This document shows positions 1-10,059 of a DNA stretch of 64,000 nucleotides, in pieces. The notes beneath the pieces are model-generated. The model made no database searches. It had not been told where the DNA came from and saw nothing but the letters and a program-made list of their open reading frames with translations. How positions within the stretch are numbered: position 1 is the first letter of the stretch; each line of letters opens with the position of its first letter. The position numbers were made by a program, and so were the translations under genes. This DNA comes from Chlorops oryzae (taxonomy: Eukaryota > Arthropoda > Insecta > Diptera > Chloropidae): assembly GCA_020466095.1 (NCBI GenBank), contig CM035807.1, positions 112,979,786 through 113,043,785 of the forward strand, read 5' to 3'.

Positions 1-102
1 GAATATTATTTTTGTTTGGATATTCATTGTCAACTGCAGAAACAAATACAGCCAAATAAGACAAAATTATTTTTATTTCAACCTAAAATTGAATTTAAAA
101 AA

Positions 103-306
103 ATGTCTGAAGGAAAAAAGAGAGTCAAAAAGGTTTCCATACAGTGGAGTGACACCGAAATAATGAAATTGATAAGCAATGTGGAAATGCGCGAATGTCT
201 CTGGAACGCCCACTTAAATGATTATAAAAATAAAATAATCAGAGATAATGCTTGGAAAGAGGTGGGGCTTGAGTTTGAATCAAAGAAATGTCCTACTAAG
301 GCGTAA
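103..306 (+). pseudogene. MADF/SANT-like DNA-binding domain fragment
   Basis: An ATG at 103 opens a 67-codon frame. After a basic leader it contains a Trp-Ser-Asp-Thr stretch, a helix with Leu-Ile, then Arg-Glu-Cys-Leu-Trp-Asn, Asp-Tyr-Lys-Asn-Lys and Ala-Trp-Lys-Glu-Val. The spacing of these Trp/Tyr residues matches the first half of the MADF domain, which binds DNA in insect regulators and in the second protein of PIF/Harbinger transposons. A MADF domain is about 85 residues and only about 45 are here before TAA at 304-306, where repeat DNA begins. A GT at 303 is a weak donor, so this could be a first exon. A truncated gene or transposon remnant is more likely. Confidence 0.5.
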
Positions 307-575
307 TAAAATTTGATACAAGGACCACCATCCGCGAAATTCTGAAACATTAATGGTTATAAAATAAAATAACTAATTTGAATAGTGAGTATTTGACAAA
401 GAAATTGTCCTCTAAGGGTTAAAATTTGATCAAGACCACCATCCGCGAAATTCGCGAAAATTTGGATTTTAACTATTTTGAATTGAGTATTTCGCTGCTA
501 GACAAAATGTCCTCTAACGGTTAAAATTTGACCATGCCCACCATTCGCAAAAAATTTGTACTTAAATATAATTTC
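305..575. repeat. Diverged tandem repeat of about 100-110 bp
   Basis: The phrase ACCACCATCCGCGAAATT occurs near 324 and 435, and a decayed version near 535. Each is preceded by a variant of CCTCTAAGGGTTAAAATTTGA. The units follow directly on the end of the MADF frame. Confidence 0.6.
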
Positions 576-1054
576 GAGTTTGTGAAGCTAAATCGAAGCA
601 CAGATAATGTGTAGCTAGAACAACGAAAAGGGCAGGAATTTTTGTTAAGGTAATGTTTCAACATATTTAAGGCTGAGGAAAAGGTATGTGTGCAATCGGC
701 TTAGCCGATGTAAACTTCTTTACTTGTTATCTTTTTAATTTCTCCAAAGAACAAGAAAATTATTATGAAATAATAAAGAATTTTTTCAAAATACTTTATT
801 CTTGTCAAATAATTTGATGACAAACAGTCTAATACCTATCCAAATAACTTTGACTCGCTTGCTCCAAACATGTATTTGTCTGAATCAAGCCAAACAAAAA
901 AGTTCCAAATATTTTATTTATATGCCAAACAGTGTAATACCCTATTTTTATATGCCGATCAAACACAATATTTTATCAAATATTTGTAAAAAATTTTATT
1001 CCAAATATTTGGCCAAATGCCAAACAGTGTAATACAAGCTTTATATAACTTAAA
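576..1054. other. AT-rich stretch, no gene seen
   Basis: No convincing coding frame. The words CAAATATTTG and CCAAACAGTSTAATACC recur between 800 and 1040, which suggests a small decayed direct repeat. Confidence 0.4.
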
Positions 1055-1745
1055 AACTAAAATAAATTTTTAGAGACCAAATGCTCTCACTTGACTTTGA
1101 ATGCAGCAATTCTGCTGCCAGCATAACATTGTTTAGGGTTGGAAATGCTAATTTATTTCTCTTTTGTTTTGATAAAAGCTAGCGGGGAAAACTTACTTAA
1201 TTTGAAGCAAAGTATGAAAGTGTCATCTCATTCACTCATGGTACGCATTAACTTCTGAGCGACCGAAACACATATCGCACACTAATCACTAAACCGGCAA
1301 CATCATGTTAGTGTTGTTGTTTTTTCAGTTTCTGTTTCTCTTTTTTTGTTTACTTTTTTTCGCCTTTGGTGGCCGTCACACTAACTTAACCTAACCTATT
1401 TGCTTTTTTGTAAAATTGTTTTTCTCAGTGTTAAATAAAAAAAAAGTCTTTTTTAAATTTCTGGATTTATAAACTATGAACGGCGATTGGTTTATTTCAT
1501 CTTTCTATCTGAACTAGAGGTATTTTTTGAAAAAATTTGTAGAGCGGCGTCAAACTGGGAATACACTGAAAAAAATTGTTAAAATTATCTTTTTAGTTTT
1601 GTGGAAAAAATTTTCTCAGTGTAAAAAATTTTTTTTTATGATTTCCTGTTATACTTATTAGCAATCGGACAACGTTTGTTTCATCTTCTTATCTTAATTA
1701 GTTTTTGAGATATAAAATTTTGAAAAAGGTCTTAATAAAAAGAAA
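1055..1745 (+). repeat. Dispersed repeat, left copy (inverted partner at 62.4-63.4 kb)
   Basis: Two blocks match 62385-63440 in inverted orientation. One (about 1070-1290) carries GCAGCAATTCTGCTGCCAGC and the complement of TGTGTTTCGGTCGC. The other (about 1500-1740) carries ACACTGAAAAAAAT followed by TTTTCTCAGTGTA and then ACGTTTGTTTCATCTTCTTA. The second block also recurs at 35091-35240. Only non-coding repeat structure is visible. Confidence 0.7.
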
Positions 1746-2190
1746 TGTTTAGCCATATTTCAAGGACACTGGACAATAGGAACCTAAACATTTTCAAAAA
1801 TCAACAAAAATTTAAAATCCGTTTCAGGGGGAAGCAGTCGGCTATACCCTTTTACCTTATTAATACAGCAGAGTGTCCAAAAGTGATGTACTTAAGTTGA
1901 TGCCGACTTCTTTAATAACCCTGTAGAAAGCTGATAAGCAATTTTCCTAAAAGACCTAGTACTTTTACCAGTACTAAAAGAGCTAGTGCAATGTTTGGGT
2001 AAGTTTGCACCATAACTATACTAGTGATCAGTGGAATAATTGCATTCATTCATTGAGGCGTTATAAATTGATAATAAATACACAACCGAATGGTTTTCTT
2101 TTATTATACAATAAAAATTTATAATTATAAATATTTATTTCCATTTTGTACTGAAAAAAAATTCCACGATTCTGTAAACTTTTTCCCGTA
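1746..2190. other. AT-rich, nothing recognised
   Basis: No open frame of note, RNA gene or clear repeat was seen between the dispersed repeat and the foldback element. Confidence 0.3.
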
Positions 2191-2264
2191 AACATCACTA
2201 CACCTTTTTCAGTTTGATTTATGGAGGCATAAAATTTTTGGATAAAAACCTATTTTAAATTAAT

Positions 2265-2435
2265 AGGGGTATTCACAAAGGCGTATTAAAAACGTTGCAA
2301 AGTCGGAAAATCGAAAAATTGCGACTTCTTAAAAAATTTTTAAAACGTTTTTTCTATCTTGCACAACTTTTTAAGCAGTTAAAATTTTCCGATTTTCCAA
2401 CTTTCCTATTTTCCGACGCCTTTGTGAATACCCCT
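2265..2435. mobile_element. 171-bp MITE nested in the foldback left arm
   Basis: Terminal inverted repeats AGGGGTATTCACAAAGGCGT are perfect at both ends, with further partial pairing inside (GTCGGAAAATCG). The flanks read AAT on both sides. If the first A is excluded from the repeat, the duplication is TA, which would fit a mariner-type element. The insertion separates foldback sequence that is continuous in the opposite arm, so it is younger than the foldback. Confidence 0.8.
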
Positions 2436-2870
2436 AATGTAACAATGATTTCCGAAAGCGTAAATTTGAAATTAGAATTATAAAACTGAATTCAGAATCG
2501 TAAAATTGAGTTCCGAATGTGTAATTTTGAATTCAGAAACAGAACATTGATTTCAGAATGTGTTAATTTGATTTCAGATCCGTTAGTTTGAATTCAGAAA
2601 TATAACATTGATTTCAGAAAGCGTTAATTTGATTTCAGAAAGCGTTAATTTGAAATCTGAAGAGTAAAATTGAATTTGGAATGCGTTATTTTGAATTCAG
2701 AAATAGAGCATTGATTTTAGAATGCGTTAATTTCATATCAGAAAGCATAAGTTTGAATTCAGAAACAGAACATTGATTTCAGAAAGCGTTAAAGTGATTT
2801 CCGAAAGCGTAAATTTGATATCAGAAAGCGTAAATTTCAATTTAGAATAAGCATGTTAGAAATAAAAAAA

Positions 2871-3120
2871 ATCCTTAATCCCAATGTTGAGTCCCATTGA
2901 GATAATATGGTCCAAAATAATGACCTTTGTAAAAGGCCATATGATAATTCCAGAAGTCCAAAGACCTGGTCTCTCTGAGCAGCGTCTCCAGTACTTGGAA
3001 GGGCTCATTGACGAGGCAAAGTTAACGATTTCCGGAGGAGACTGCGCACGGGCCATACATCACAGCACTACATTCCAGGCAGATGCACTTGCGTTGCATG
3101 ATATGCAAGTGGGCATATAA
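2871..3120 (+). pseudogene. Tc1/IS630-type transposase C-terminal remnant
   Basis: The frame reads Pro-Met-Leu-Ser-Pro-Ile-Glu-Ile-Ile-Trp-Ser-Lys-Ile near 2877-2915. This resembles the NPIE-x-x-W-x-x-hK motif that carries the last acidic residue of the DDE/D triad in Tc1/mariner and IS630 transposases. The frame continues for about 65 residues to TAA at 3118-3120. No first or second catalytic Asp is present because sequence before 2870 is foldback arm. It may be the last trace of the element's own transposase or a captured fragment. Confidence 0.5.
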
Positions 3121-3746
3121 ACCTATGTACATAAAAAAATATTTAATGTAAATACATATATAAAAATATATTGTTCTGAATTTTAACTTACGCTTTCGGA
3201 AATCACTTTAACGCTTTCTGAAATCAATGTTCTGTTTCTGAATTCAAACTTACGCTTTCTGAAATGAAATTAATGCATTCTGAAATCAATGCTATATTTC
3301 TGAATTCAAAATAACGCACTCCAAATTCAATTTTACTCCTCAGATTTCAAATTAACCCTTTCTGAAATCAAATTAACGCTTTCTGAAATCAATGTTATAT
3401 TTCTGAAATAAAACTTACGTTTCTCAATTTTAACTTACGCTTTCTGAAAACAAATTTACGCTTTCTGAAATCAATGTTATATTTCTGAAATCAAACTAAC
3501 GGATCTGAAATCAAATTAACGCATTCTGAAATCAATGTTCTGTTTCTGAATTGAAAATTACACATTCGGAACTCAATTTTACGATTCTGAATACAATTTT
3601 ACGCTTTCTGAAGTCATTGTTGTGTTTCTGAAATCAAATTTATGCTTTCGGAAATCATTGTTACATTTTCTGGAATCAAACTGAAAAAGGTGTAGTTCAA
3701 ATTCCTACAGGGAAGTAACTTTGAATGAACAGCAACGATCGCAAAC

Positions 3747-3830
3747 ACATTCACACACACACACACCCGGAAATCATTTTTTTCGGTTCAAAGACCTTTG
3801 AATTGTGAGGCAAAAAAAAAAAAAAAAAAA
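3747..3830. repeat. Short CA and A runs
   Basis: ACACACACACACAC near 3753 and an A run near 3812-3829 lie between the foldback element and the tRNA gene. No gene is seen here. Confidence 0.6.
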
Positions 3831-3937
3831 GAAAGCCTCGCCCGATTAAGTTACTCTCTTCGCTGCATCACGAATCTTTCTTTTTTAGAAAGCAAAATGC
3901 ATGATAAAACCGCGCTTCAATGCTGCAAAGTCATGAA

Positions 3938-4008
3938 GCATCGGTGGTTCAGTGGTAGAATGCTCGCCTGCCACGCGGGCGGCCCGGGTTCGATTCCCGG
4001 CCGATGCA
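3938..4008 (+). tRNA. tRNA-Gly (anticodon GCC)
   Basis: A 71-nt cloverleaf with a perfectly paired acceptor stem (GCATCGG/CCGATGC). The internal promoter boxes TGGTTCAGTGG (A box) and GGTTCGATTCC (B box) are present. The anticodon loop CTGCCAC has GCC at 3970-3972. A run of nine T residues begins about four bases downstream as the RNA polymerase III terminator. There is no intron. The gene decodes GGC/GGU glycine codons. Confidence 0.97.
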
Positions 4009-4515
4009 TAGTTTTTTTTTACTTGGTCACTTTACTCATGGTCGGCGACGATCGTAATTCTTAATTTTATGAACTCCTTTTCCTTGGTAACTTAAAATTT
4101 CCTCAATATTAAAATCTCGGTTATTTTCGACATCAGTTTACGTAGTAAATTGTTGTCTAGTCATATTAATTTGATAGGTCGACTTAAGGACTTTAAAGAA
4201 TTTTGCTAGAAATGGACACAAAAGTAAGTACAAATTAAGCTTTAGTGGCACAGAGAATTCTCTTGTTTCTACTTCGACGATGAATGTAAGAGAATTATTT
4301 ATTGCGAGCAAGCCCGCTCTTTTTGATCGGTTCTTTTCGAGCTTTCGAAGCGACGTTCAGAGTTACAGAAAAAAAAAAAAAAAAATTCAAAACCACCACT
4401 CACGTAATGGAGAGCGATCTTACAACGGCAAGCACGATCAGTTTCGATTTGTGCATTCGACGGAAGATTGCATTTCGCATTGCAGTTTTTTATTTTTATA
4501 TTTTTTTTAATTGTC

Positions 4516-5536
4516 ATGCCTCATTCTTTGGTGGAAATTCCGCGTTCCGAATGGCCTCGACTGCGCGATTTGTACATTGGGCATTTAAAATCTAGTGCGG
4601 GCTTCACTTTAATTCGCAATTATATAAATTGTACCACCAAGGAACCGGACTATGATGCGAAATTCTATTCTCTTGACGGAGATTGGCAGAGCGATGGATT
4701 GTTCATACTAATTGTGAGTAAATATGTAGATATGCATGTAGAAATCCTGTTTAATTTTGTCTATTGCAGGACAGATTAACTAAACAGAAAAGAGTTTTTT
4801 TCAATATTTTGGGGAATAACTTCGAGCGTCTCAGTATTGCACTTAATTGCCTAGACAAAAGCGCCAACATAATATTTTTTGCTGTTGGCAAACGACTTCT
4901 GCCAACTCTTATTCAGTATTTTGAACGAGAAGGAATCAATTTGGATGATTTGTATATGGACGAGACACTTTGGTTTCACTTGGAACGAGAAAAAGCGATG
5001 AGTTTCGATGTTCAGTAAGAAAAATCCGGCATTTTTTTAACAGAGTTCTTATTTAAATTTTTATAATTTTCAAGACCTCCGGAGGGAATTATCCTGGCAC
5101 CCGTAACCGTTAAGCACGCTGAGACCATAAACAGTGTATGGCCGCACCGTGGTGATGAATCTATAAAATACATAGAATCTCTAATTAAGTTTTATGATAA
5201 CGTCGGAGCCTTTGATAATCAGGGGAACCTCGTTGCCTGGTGCTTAAGGTACGTAGAAACGCTTGGATTAAATTTTTGGAGACTCCTTAATCGAATATTT
5301 ATAAATTTTTCAGCCAACAAGTCGGTTCACTCGCTATTCTGCAAGTCATAGATTCTCATAAGAGACGGGGACTTGGAGGTTTGATGGTACGTTATATGGC
5401 AAGGCAAATGGCTTTGAAGGGCGAAGAAGTTTTAGCGCCAGTTGTTATAAAAAATACTGCATCTCGTCGTTTATTTGAGAAGCTCGGATTTCGCCAAATC
5501 GACTCCGTCTATTGGGCTCATCGAATCCCTAAATAA
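4516..5536 (+). CDS. Glycine N-acyltransferase-like protein (GNAT fold)
   Basis: Four exons, 4516-4713, 4770-5014, 5075-5248 and 5314-5536, give 279 residues. All three introns (56, 60, 65 bp) are GT-AG and the frame is kept throughout. The N-terminal half resembles the GLYAT family (Pro-Arg-Ser-Glu-Trp-Pro near residue 9). The C-terminal exon carries the acetyl-CoA-binding loop Lys222-Arg-Arg-Gly-Leu-Gly-Gly228 after a beta strand, and ends with a Leu-Phe-Glu-Lys-Leu-Gly-Phe motif typical of GNAT/FR47 domains. Such enzymes transfer an acyl group from CoA to glycine or a similar amine. The exact substrate cannot be read here. AATAAA signals follow at about 5575-5590. The gene is tail-to-tail with a paralogue and has tRNA-Gly genes upstream and just downstream. 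Confidence 0.9.
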
Positions 5537-5625
5537 AGTATTATGATCAAAGTCACATGTGATTGTTTAAAACGAAATAAAAACTAAATAAAATTTGAAA
5601 AAAAAAAAAAAAATAAAAATAAATC

Positions 5626-5696
5626 TGCATCGGCCGGGAATCGAACCCGGGCCGCCCGCGTGGCAGGCGAGCATTCTACCACTGAACCACCGATGC
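5626..5696 (-). tRNA. tRNA-Gly (anticodon GCC), second copy
   Basis: Reverse complement of a 71-nt tRNA whose sequence matches the copy at 3938-4008 over its whole length. A and B boxes and the GCC anticodon are intact. On the minus strand the gene is followed by T runs (plus-strand A runs at 5600-5620) that can end polymerase III transcription. It lies between the 3' ends of the two acyltransferase-like genes. Confidence 0.97.
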
Positions 5697-5839
5697 TGCT
5701 TGAAGGTCATTCTCCGAATACGATTTTCTTCGGAGATGTTGTTATAAAAACTTGGGAGCTTAGTACTTTGATTAAAATTAATTTTTTTTAACAGATTTAC
5801 AGATTTTTTTTTAAATTTAGACTAGCTGAAAAAAAAAAA

Positions 5840-6926
5840 TCAAGACGATGCACACGTCTTTTTTAAAAGTAAGGTGGAAAGTACTTCGCATTCGGTTTGT
5901 TCGCTTTCCGTTGTCACTGACTGCGATGGCATTACATCGTACGACAAGACTTTATTGATTATGCGGAATCCCAGTTTATGAAAGAAGTTCCTGTGGCACC
6001 TGGCAATGGCCTGGAACATTGCACAGGCATCCAGTCCGGCTTTGCCCAATAGTATGGCCATACGGATAACGAGCTGTTCGCCAAGACCTTTATTTTTGAA
6101 AGCTTCCAGCACATGCAGCATTCCCATGGTGCCCCATGGTTCCCTTAAAAGTGGAGGATCATCGAAATCGATTTCATATTAAAGTGCGATGATCATTGAT
6201 TCTTTCAACTTACTGGACAATCCAGCCGCAAAGACATCCGGACTTTACTTCATAGACTCCCAAAGTTAAATTATATCGTATGACATTGCCAAGGAATTTA
6301 TCCGAATAACGATGATGCAGAAGCCGATCGATCATCGGAATTTCATTGGGCGATAAACTTTTAAAGCAAAATTCCGGTCTCTCTGTCTTATGCAATTGCA
6401 TTGACTTCTGAGCTGGCAAGAAAAAAAGTATTTTCTCACAGCTATTTTTTATGTCTAGATCTTCGTTGATGAGGAATTCTTCGACAATTGGTTTCACTTG
6501 ATAGACAAAGGCGGGCAATTGGAATGGACGATCGATGAACAAGCATTTAAATGCCTTTATTATTAATTCTCGATTTTCTATTGGCTTTAGAGTGTTCAGA
6601 AAAACTTTACAATTCGTCTCGGATTGGTCCTTTGAAAGAGGGAATTATTTTGAAAATTCTCCCATATATGTCACTAAAGTAAAATTGTTCCTTTTTTTTC
6701 TCTGTGTACATACCACAAGGACGTAAGTACCGTGCGATTCCCAGTTATAGTCACTCGTAAAAATAATGACATCCATTTTGGGATTCTTTGTAGTCCATTC
6801 TATGTAGTTGTTGAGCGTTTTAAAGCTTAGAATGTGCCGTGGCCAGTGCAGCCCGTACATATCTCTCAAGATTGGCCATTCCGATTTTCGGATTTTAACA
6901 TCGAAAACGACTTTCCAAATATCCAT
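5840..6926 (-). CDS. Glycine N-acyltransferase-like protein, paralogue 2
   Basis: Minus-strand exons 6926-6714, 6629-6214 and 6143-5840 give 310 residues. Introns are 84 and 70 bp with GT-AG borders and consistent phase. Exon 1 ends at the position equivalent to exon 1 of the upstream paralogue (…Val|GTATGT). Exon 2 here corresponds to exons 2 and 3 there, so one intron has been lost or gained. The last exon has the CoA-binding loop Lys226-Asn-Lys-Gly-Leu-Gly231 followed by a His-Lys-Leu-Gly-Phe motif. The C-terminus has a Ser/Thr/Glu-rich extension of about 30 residues absent from the paralogue. Sequence divergence is high, so the duplication is old. The substrate is not inferred. Confidence 0.88.
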
Positions 6927-6929
6927 TGG

Positions 6930-7239
6930 TTTGAATTTATCAATTGAAAAATAGCTAAATCAACGTTACACTTTGGGTTTCAAATCAAAAAACATAAATT
7001 CAATCTTTTTCACAAATTCAAAAGCCAAAATTTCTATTTAAATTGAAATTTACACGAACGAATTTATCATGAATTTCATAAAATATCAATTGAATAACAT
7101 TTTTAAATAAAATTCAAAGCAATACGAATACGACTCTGAATGAAAATTGATCTATTAAAGAATTGCCTTCTCGATGCAAATAAAAAAGCCGTATGGTATG
7201 TATGTTTGCAAGCTGCTCTGACGTCACGCTAACAGAGGA
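6930..7239. other. Upstream flank of acyltransferase paralogue 2
   Basis: AT-rich sequence that should hold the minus-strand promoter. No clear TATA/Inr pair was identified and no other gene was seen. Confidence 0.3.
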
Positions 7240-7950
7240 ATCTTTAAGAATCATGGGCTTAAGTTTACTTGGCTCCAAATCTGCAATCAGAATTTTGGGA
7301 TCGCATCTAGTTTAGAAGTTATAATCATTTGAAGTTTGTATTTGAGAAATGTATACAAACTCATTTACAACTACATACGTAGCGCTGCCAGACTTAATAT
7401 TTTTAATCTACTTAACTAGCAATTAGTAGATTTTTTTTTAGCTGTTTGTATTTCAGATAATGAGAACCAGAGAAAATGTCGCGTCCGTAAGCCATTATGT
7501 CGCGTCCGTAACCACTATGTCGCGCCCGTAACCATAATAAAGAAAATGTCGCGTCCGTAACCATTATGTCGCGCCCGTAACCATATGGAGAAAAAATGTC
7601 GCGTCCGTAGCCATTATGTCGCGTCTGAACCACATGTCGCGTCCGTAACCATAATAAAGAGAAAAAATGTCGCGTCCGTAACCAATATGTCGCGCCCGTA
7701 ACCATTATATAGAGAAAAAATGTCGCGTCCGTAACCATCAATTGTAGCAATTTTGGGGAAAATGAAAAATTTTCCAACATTTGCAAAAAAAAAACATGTT
7801 CCGAATCATGCCTGTTTTTCAATTGCCCAAGAATGCATTGACAGGAACTCCTTCAAATATTCAACACATGCCAACATATGGACACAATTTTAATCAATTG
7901 CGGATATTATTGTCACCTTCTAGAGTCTAAAGTCTAGAACGATCAAAGCT
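7240..7950. repeat. Left inverted arm with GTCGCGTCCGTAACC satellite
   Basis: This arm pairs with 10060-10785 in inverted orientation over nearly its whole length, including TAGAGTCTAAAGTCTAGAACG at the inner end. Between about 7475 and 7740 it holds a tandem array built from ATGTCGCGTCCGTAACC and ATGTCGCGCCCGTAACC units separated by AATAAAGAGAAAA spacers. The long open frame through the array comes from the repeat, not from a gene. Confidence 0.85.
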
Positions 7951-8841
7951 TTTGAACAGCTGCAAAAAAAATCCTATTGAAAATTAATTTCTACGAGAGC
8001 TTCTCTGTTTATTTGTACGCATTCATATCTGTCTTTCTATAAATACGACCGATCTGAGTAGAATGATATCATATGATATATATACATATGTGCATGTATG
8101 TATGAATGAATGTATTGTATGGTATGAATGTAAACTTAACATTGTGCATTCGCTGAATAAAAAACCCGTGCCAGCTGTTTAATTTTCGAACAGATTGCTT
8201 GAACAATTCAAAAGAAGGTGGAACTGAGCGGGTGTATACAATGTATGGATTTCATCTTATGAAAAAAAGCTATCGTACAATTTTATATTTTTACTTAACC
8301 CTATTCAGTTTGCTATCTCGAATACGTGGGCTTTTTTGCAAATCTCGTTTTATTGCTGGACAAAGCGAAGTGATCGTTTGTAGCTCGTATATAAAATTCT
8401 CTCGGTTCGCAATCGCTTTGATGGCGCCCTCATTTTCAGTTGACAATTTGATAAAATATGAAAATAGTTTCAGCAATAGATTTCATTTTATAAAGCAAAA
8501 AATTTTTAAAGACCTTTCCCAAAAAGCCTCGAAATTATTCCTTCTAAAATCGTGCAGATCAGAGATTATGAACAGAAAAGATTGAATCAATCGAACCGAA
8601 AAAAAAGCAATTGCAATTATTTTTTGGAATTTTATAGATACTTATTTGTTACACATCTGATTACATGAAGCAGATTACAGATACACAAAGTAGACCCTCA
8701 AATGCGCAGATGTATAAAAAGCTCCCGCTGTTGGAATTTTCACATTTCGATCAATCGGCTTGCAGGTGATCTCAATGCGACGTTTGACTTCTTTTTATCA
8801 AAATTTTGAAACCAAAATTCGTGAGCTCCTATTTTCTTTTT
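7950..8841. other. Spacer inside the inverted arms; no gene assigned
   Basis: It contains simple repeats near 8080-8140 (ATGTATGTATGAATGAATG) and an unremarkable 128-codon plus-strand frame at 8199-8585 that begins with TTG and resembles nothing known to me. Sequence near 8640-8680 (ACTTATTTGTTACACATCTG) recurs at 11820-11862 behind the next paralogue, so the 3' flank was duplicated with the gene. Confidence 0.4.
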
Positions 8842-9503
8842 TTATTGATCTTGAATCCATGCGTAGTAGAGCATCATTACGTACACACTTAAACAATAAA
8901 AAGCTGTGAAAAATATTCAAAAAGAAGAATTGTATCTTTCAAATTGTTCCTTCAACTACGTCAAAGCTTACGGAAGGCAATCCAAGCATGAACAAGATGA
9001 AACGTTAAGGTCATATGGTTATACCAAATGGCAGACAATGGCATTATCATAAATGCAACCATAATGTAAGAAACTTTCATTAAGATCCATAAATATATAT
9101 AAAAGTCCGCTTTCTACAAAAAAACCGAAGAAAGTAAACACAAAAAACAAACCGAGAAAGAAACGAAATCGATCGATCGTACTTACTTTTCGTATTGCAT
9201 TTAAAAGAGCGAGCCCCAAAATTAGGCGAACGACATCCATGAATAACATTGTCCAGAACAGCGATGGCACACGTTCGATTTCTAGGAACACGATAGGCCC
9301 AAGGCAGGAAGTTTACGTTATCTAATTTCTTAAGAGACGATATTTCAACGATTGTTACCTGTAATATCTTCAGCTAGAAAAGCATTCGGATTTTTGGCCA
9401 CGCCTTTTTTGCTTATTGCATATGAAAGAATCGTCACTTCGATCGTACTCAGAAGGACTAAGAAGCAGTTAACGGCATAGGCGGTCTTTTTCAAATAATG
9501 CAT
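8842..9503 (-). CDS. Small four-span membrane protein, family member A
   Basis: Exons 9503-9359, 9281-9187, 9113-8972 and 8903-8842 give 147 residues. Intron phases are 1, 0, 1 and all borders are GT-AG. Exon sizes (145, 95, 142, 62) are identical to those of member B, which strongly supports both models. The protein is almost all hydrophobic, with likely membrane spans near residues 8-30, 55-78, 82-110 and 118-142. There is no cleavable signal and it ends Leu-Tyr-Tyr-Ala-Trp-Ile-Gln-Asp-Gln. I do not recognise the family with certainty. Small insect four-span families of unknown function such as DUF4728/pasiflora are a possibility only. The gene lies between two inverted satellite-bearing arms. 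Confidence 0.85.
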
Positions 9504-10059
9504 GGCTACAGTCCTATCGAAGTTTCGATAGAAATTGAAGAACTTTCGGGGGTTGCTATAAAAATATTATACAATAGAAAGTATAGAATTGAAAAGAATT
9601 CCAAAGCCGAAATGAAAGATTTTTCTTTTCAAATCGTTTTTTACGATTTTTTTTCATTTTTTGGATTTTTGGTTTTTGACTTTTAAGGCTCATTTGCTAC
9701 TGTTCCGGTTAAGGTTTATCGTCACGATATCCTTTCAAAATGTCAAAATTTTCATTCAAAATTTTTTGGTTTTTCGGAACGAAAACTTTGGAACAAGTTT
9801 ACTTCACGGGCGTTTCTGCGATTTTTAATTTTTTTTTTTTTTTTTTGAAATGTGCAAAAAAAAAATCGCAAATACCAAATTAGCAATCAGTTTTTGGGGA
9901 TCGCAACTAGTTTAGGAGGAATCGCGATTTAAAAATTGCCGAAAATCCCCCAAAATTTCCCCAAATTTTCAACATTGTTTGCGCTGCCAAACTAAGTAGC
10001 TTTGAATTTTTATAAGAAAATTTTTAAAATTGTTTCAAGTGCTGCCACCTATTTAAGAA
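9504..10059. other. Upstream region of member A with degraded arm sequence
   Basis: Near 9885-9930 the sequence GCAATCAG..TTTTGGGGATCGCAACTAGTTTAG repeats the outer part of the left arm (about 7280-7310) in direct orientation, so a third decayed copy is present. A T run lies at 9830-9846. No gene is seen. Confidence 0.45.

Larger units (their letters stand above)
2195..3698. mobile_element. Foldback element with long repeat-built inverted arms
   Basis: The ends carry the same inverted sequence, ACACCTTTTTCAGTTTGATT at about 2200 and its complement ending near 3695. Inside, the left arm (about 2440-2850) is a tandem array of units of about 20 bp, consensus ATTTCAGAAAGCGTTAATTT. The right arm (about 3170-3680) is the same array in reverse complement. 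The loop (2850-3170) is unique and holds a transposase-like remnant. Long internally repetitive arms are typical of Foldback/Galileo-type elements. No clear target-site duplication was identified. The left arm is interrupted by a small MITE at 2265-2435. Confidence 0.8.

Noticed and set aside
7412..7822. 136-codon frame with repeated Tyr-Gly-Arg-Asp-Ile
   Set aside because: It is a translation of the GTCGCGTCCG satellite. The inverted partner at 10.2 kb is frameshifted and degraded, so there is no sign of protein-level constraint.
8199..8585. 128-codon plus-strand frame
   Set aside because: It begins with TTG, has no family motif, no splice context and AT-driven composition.
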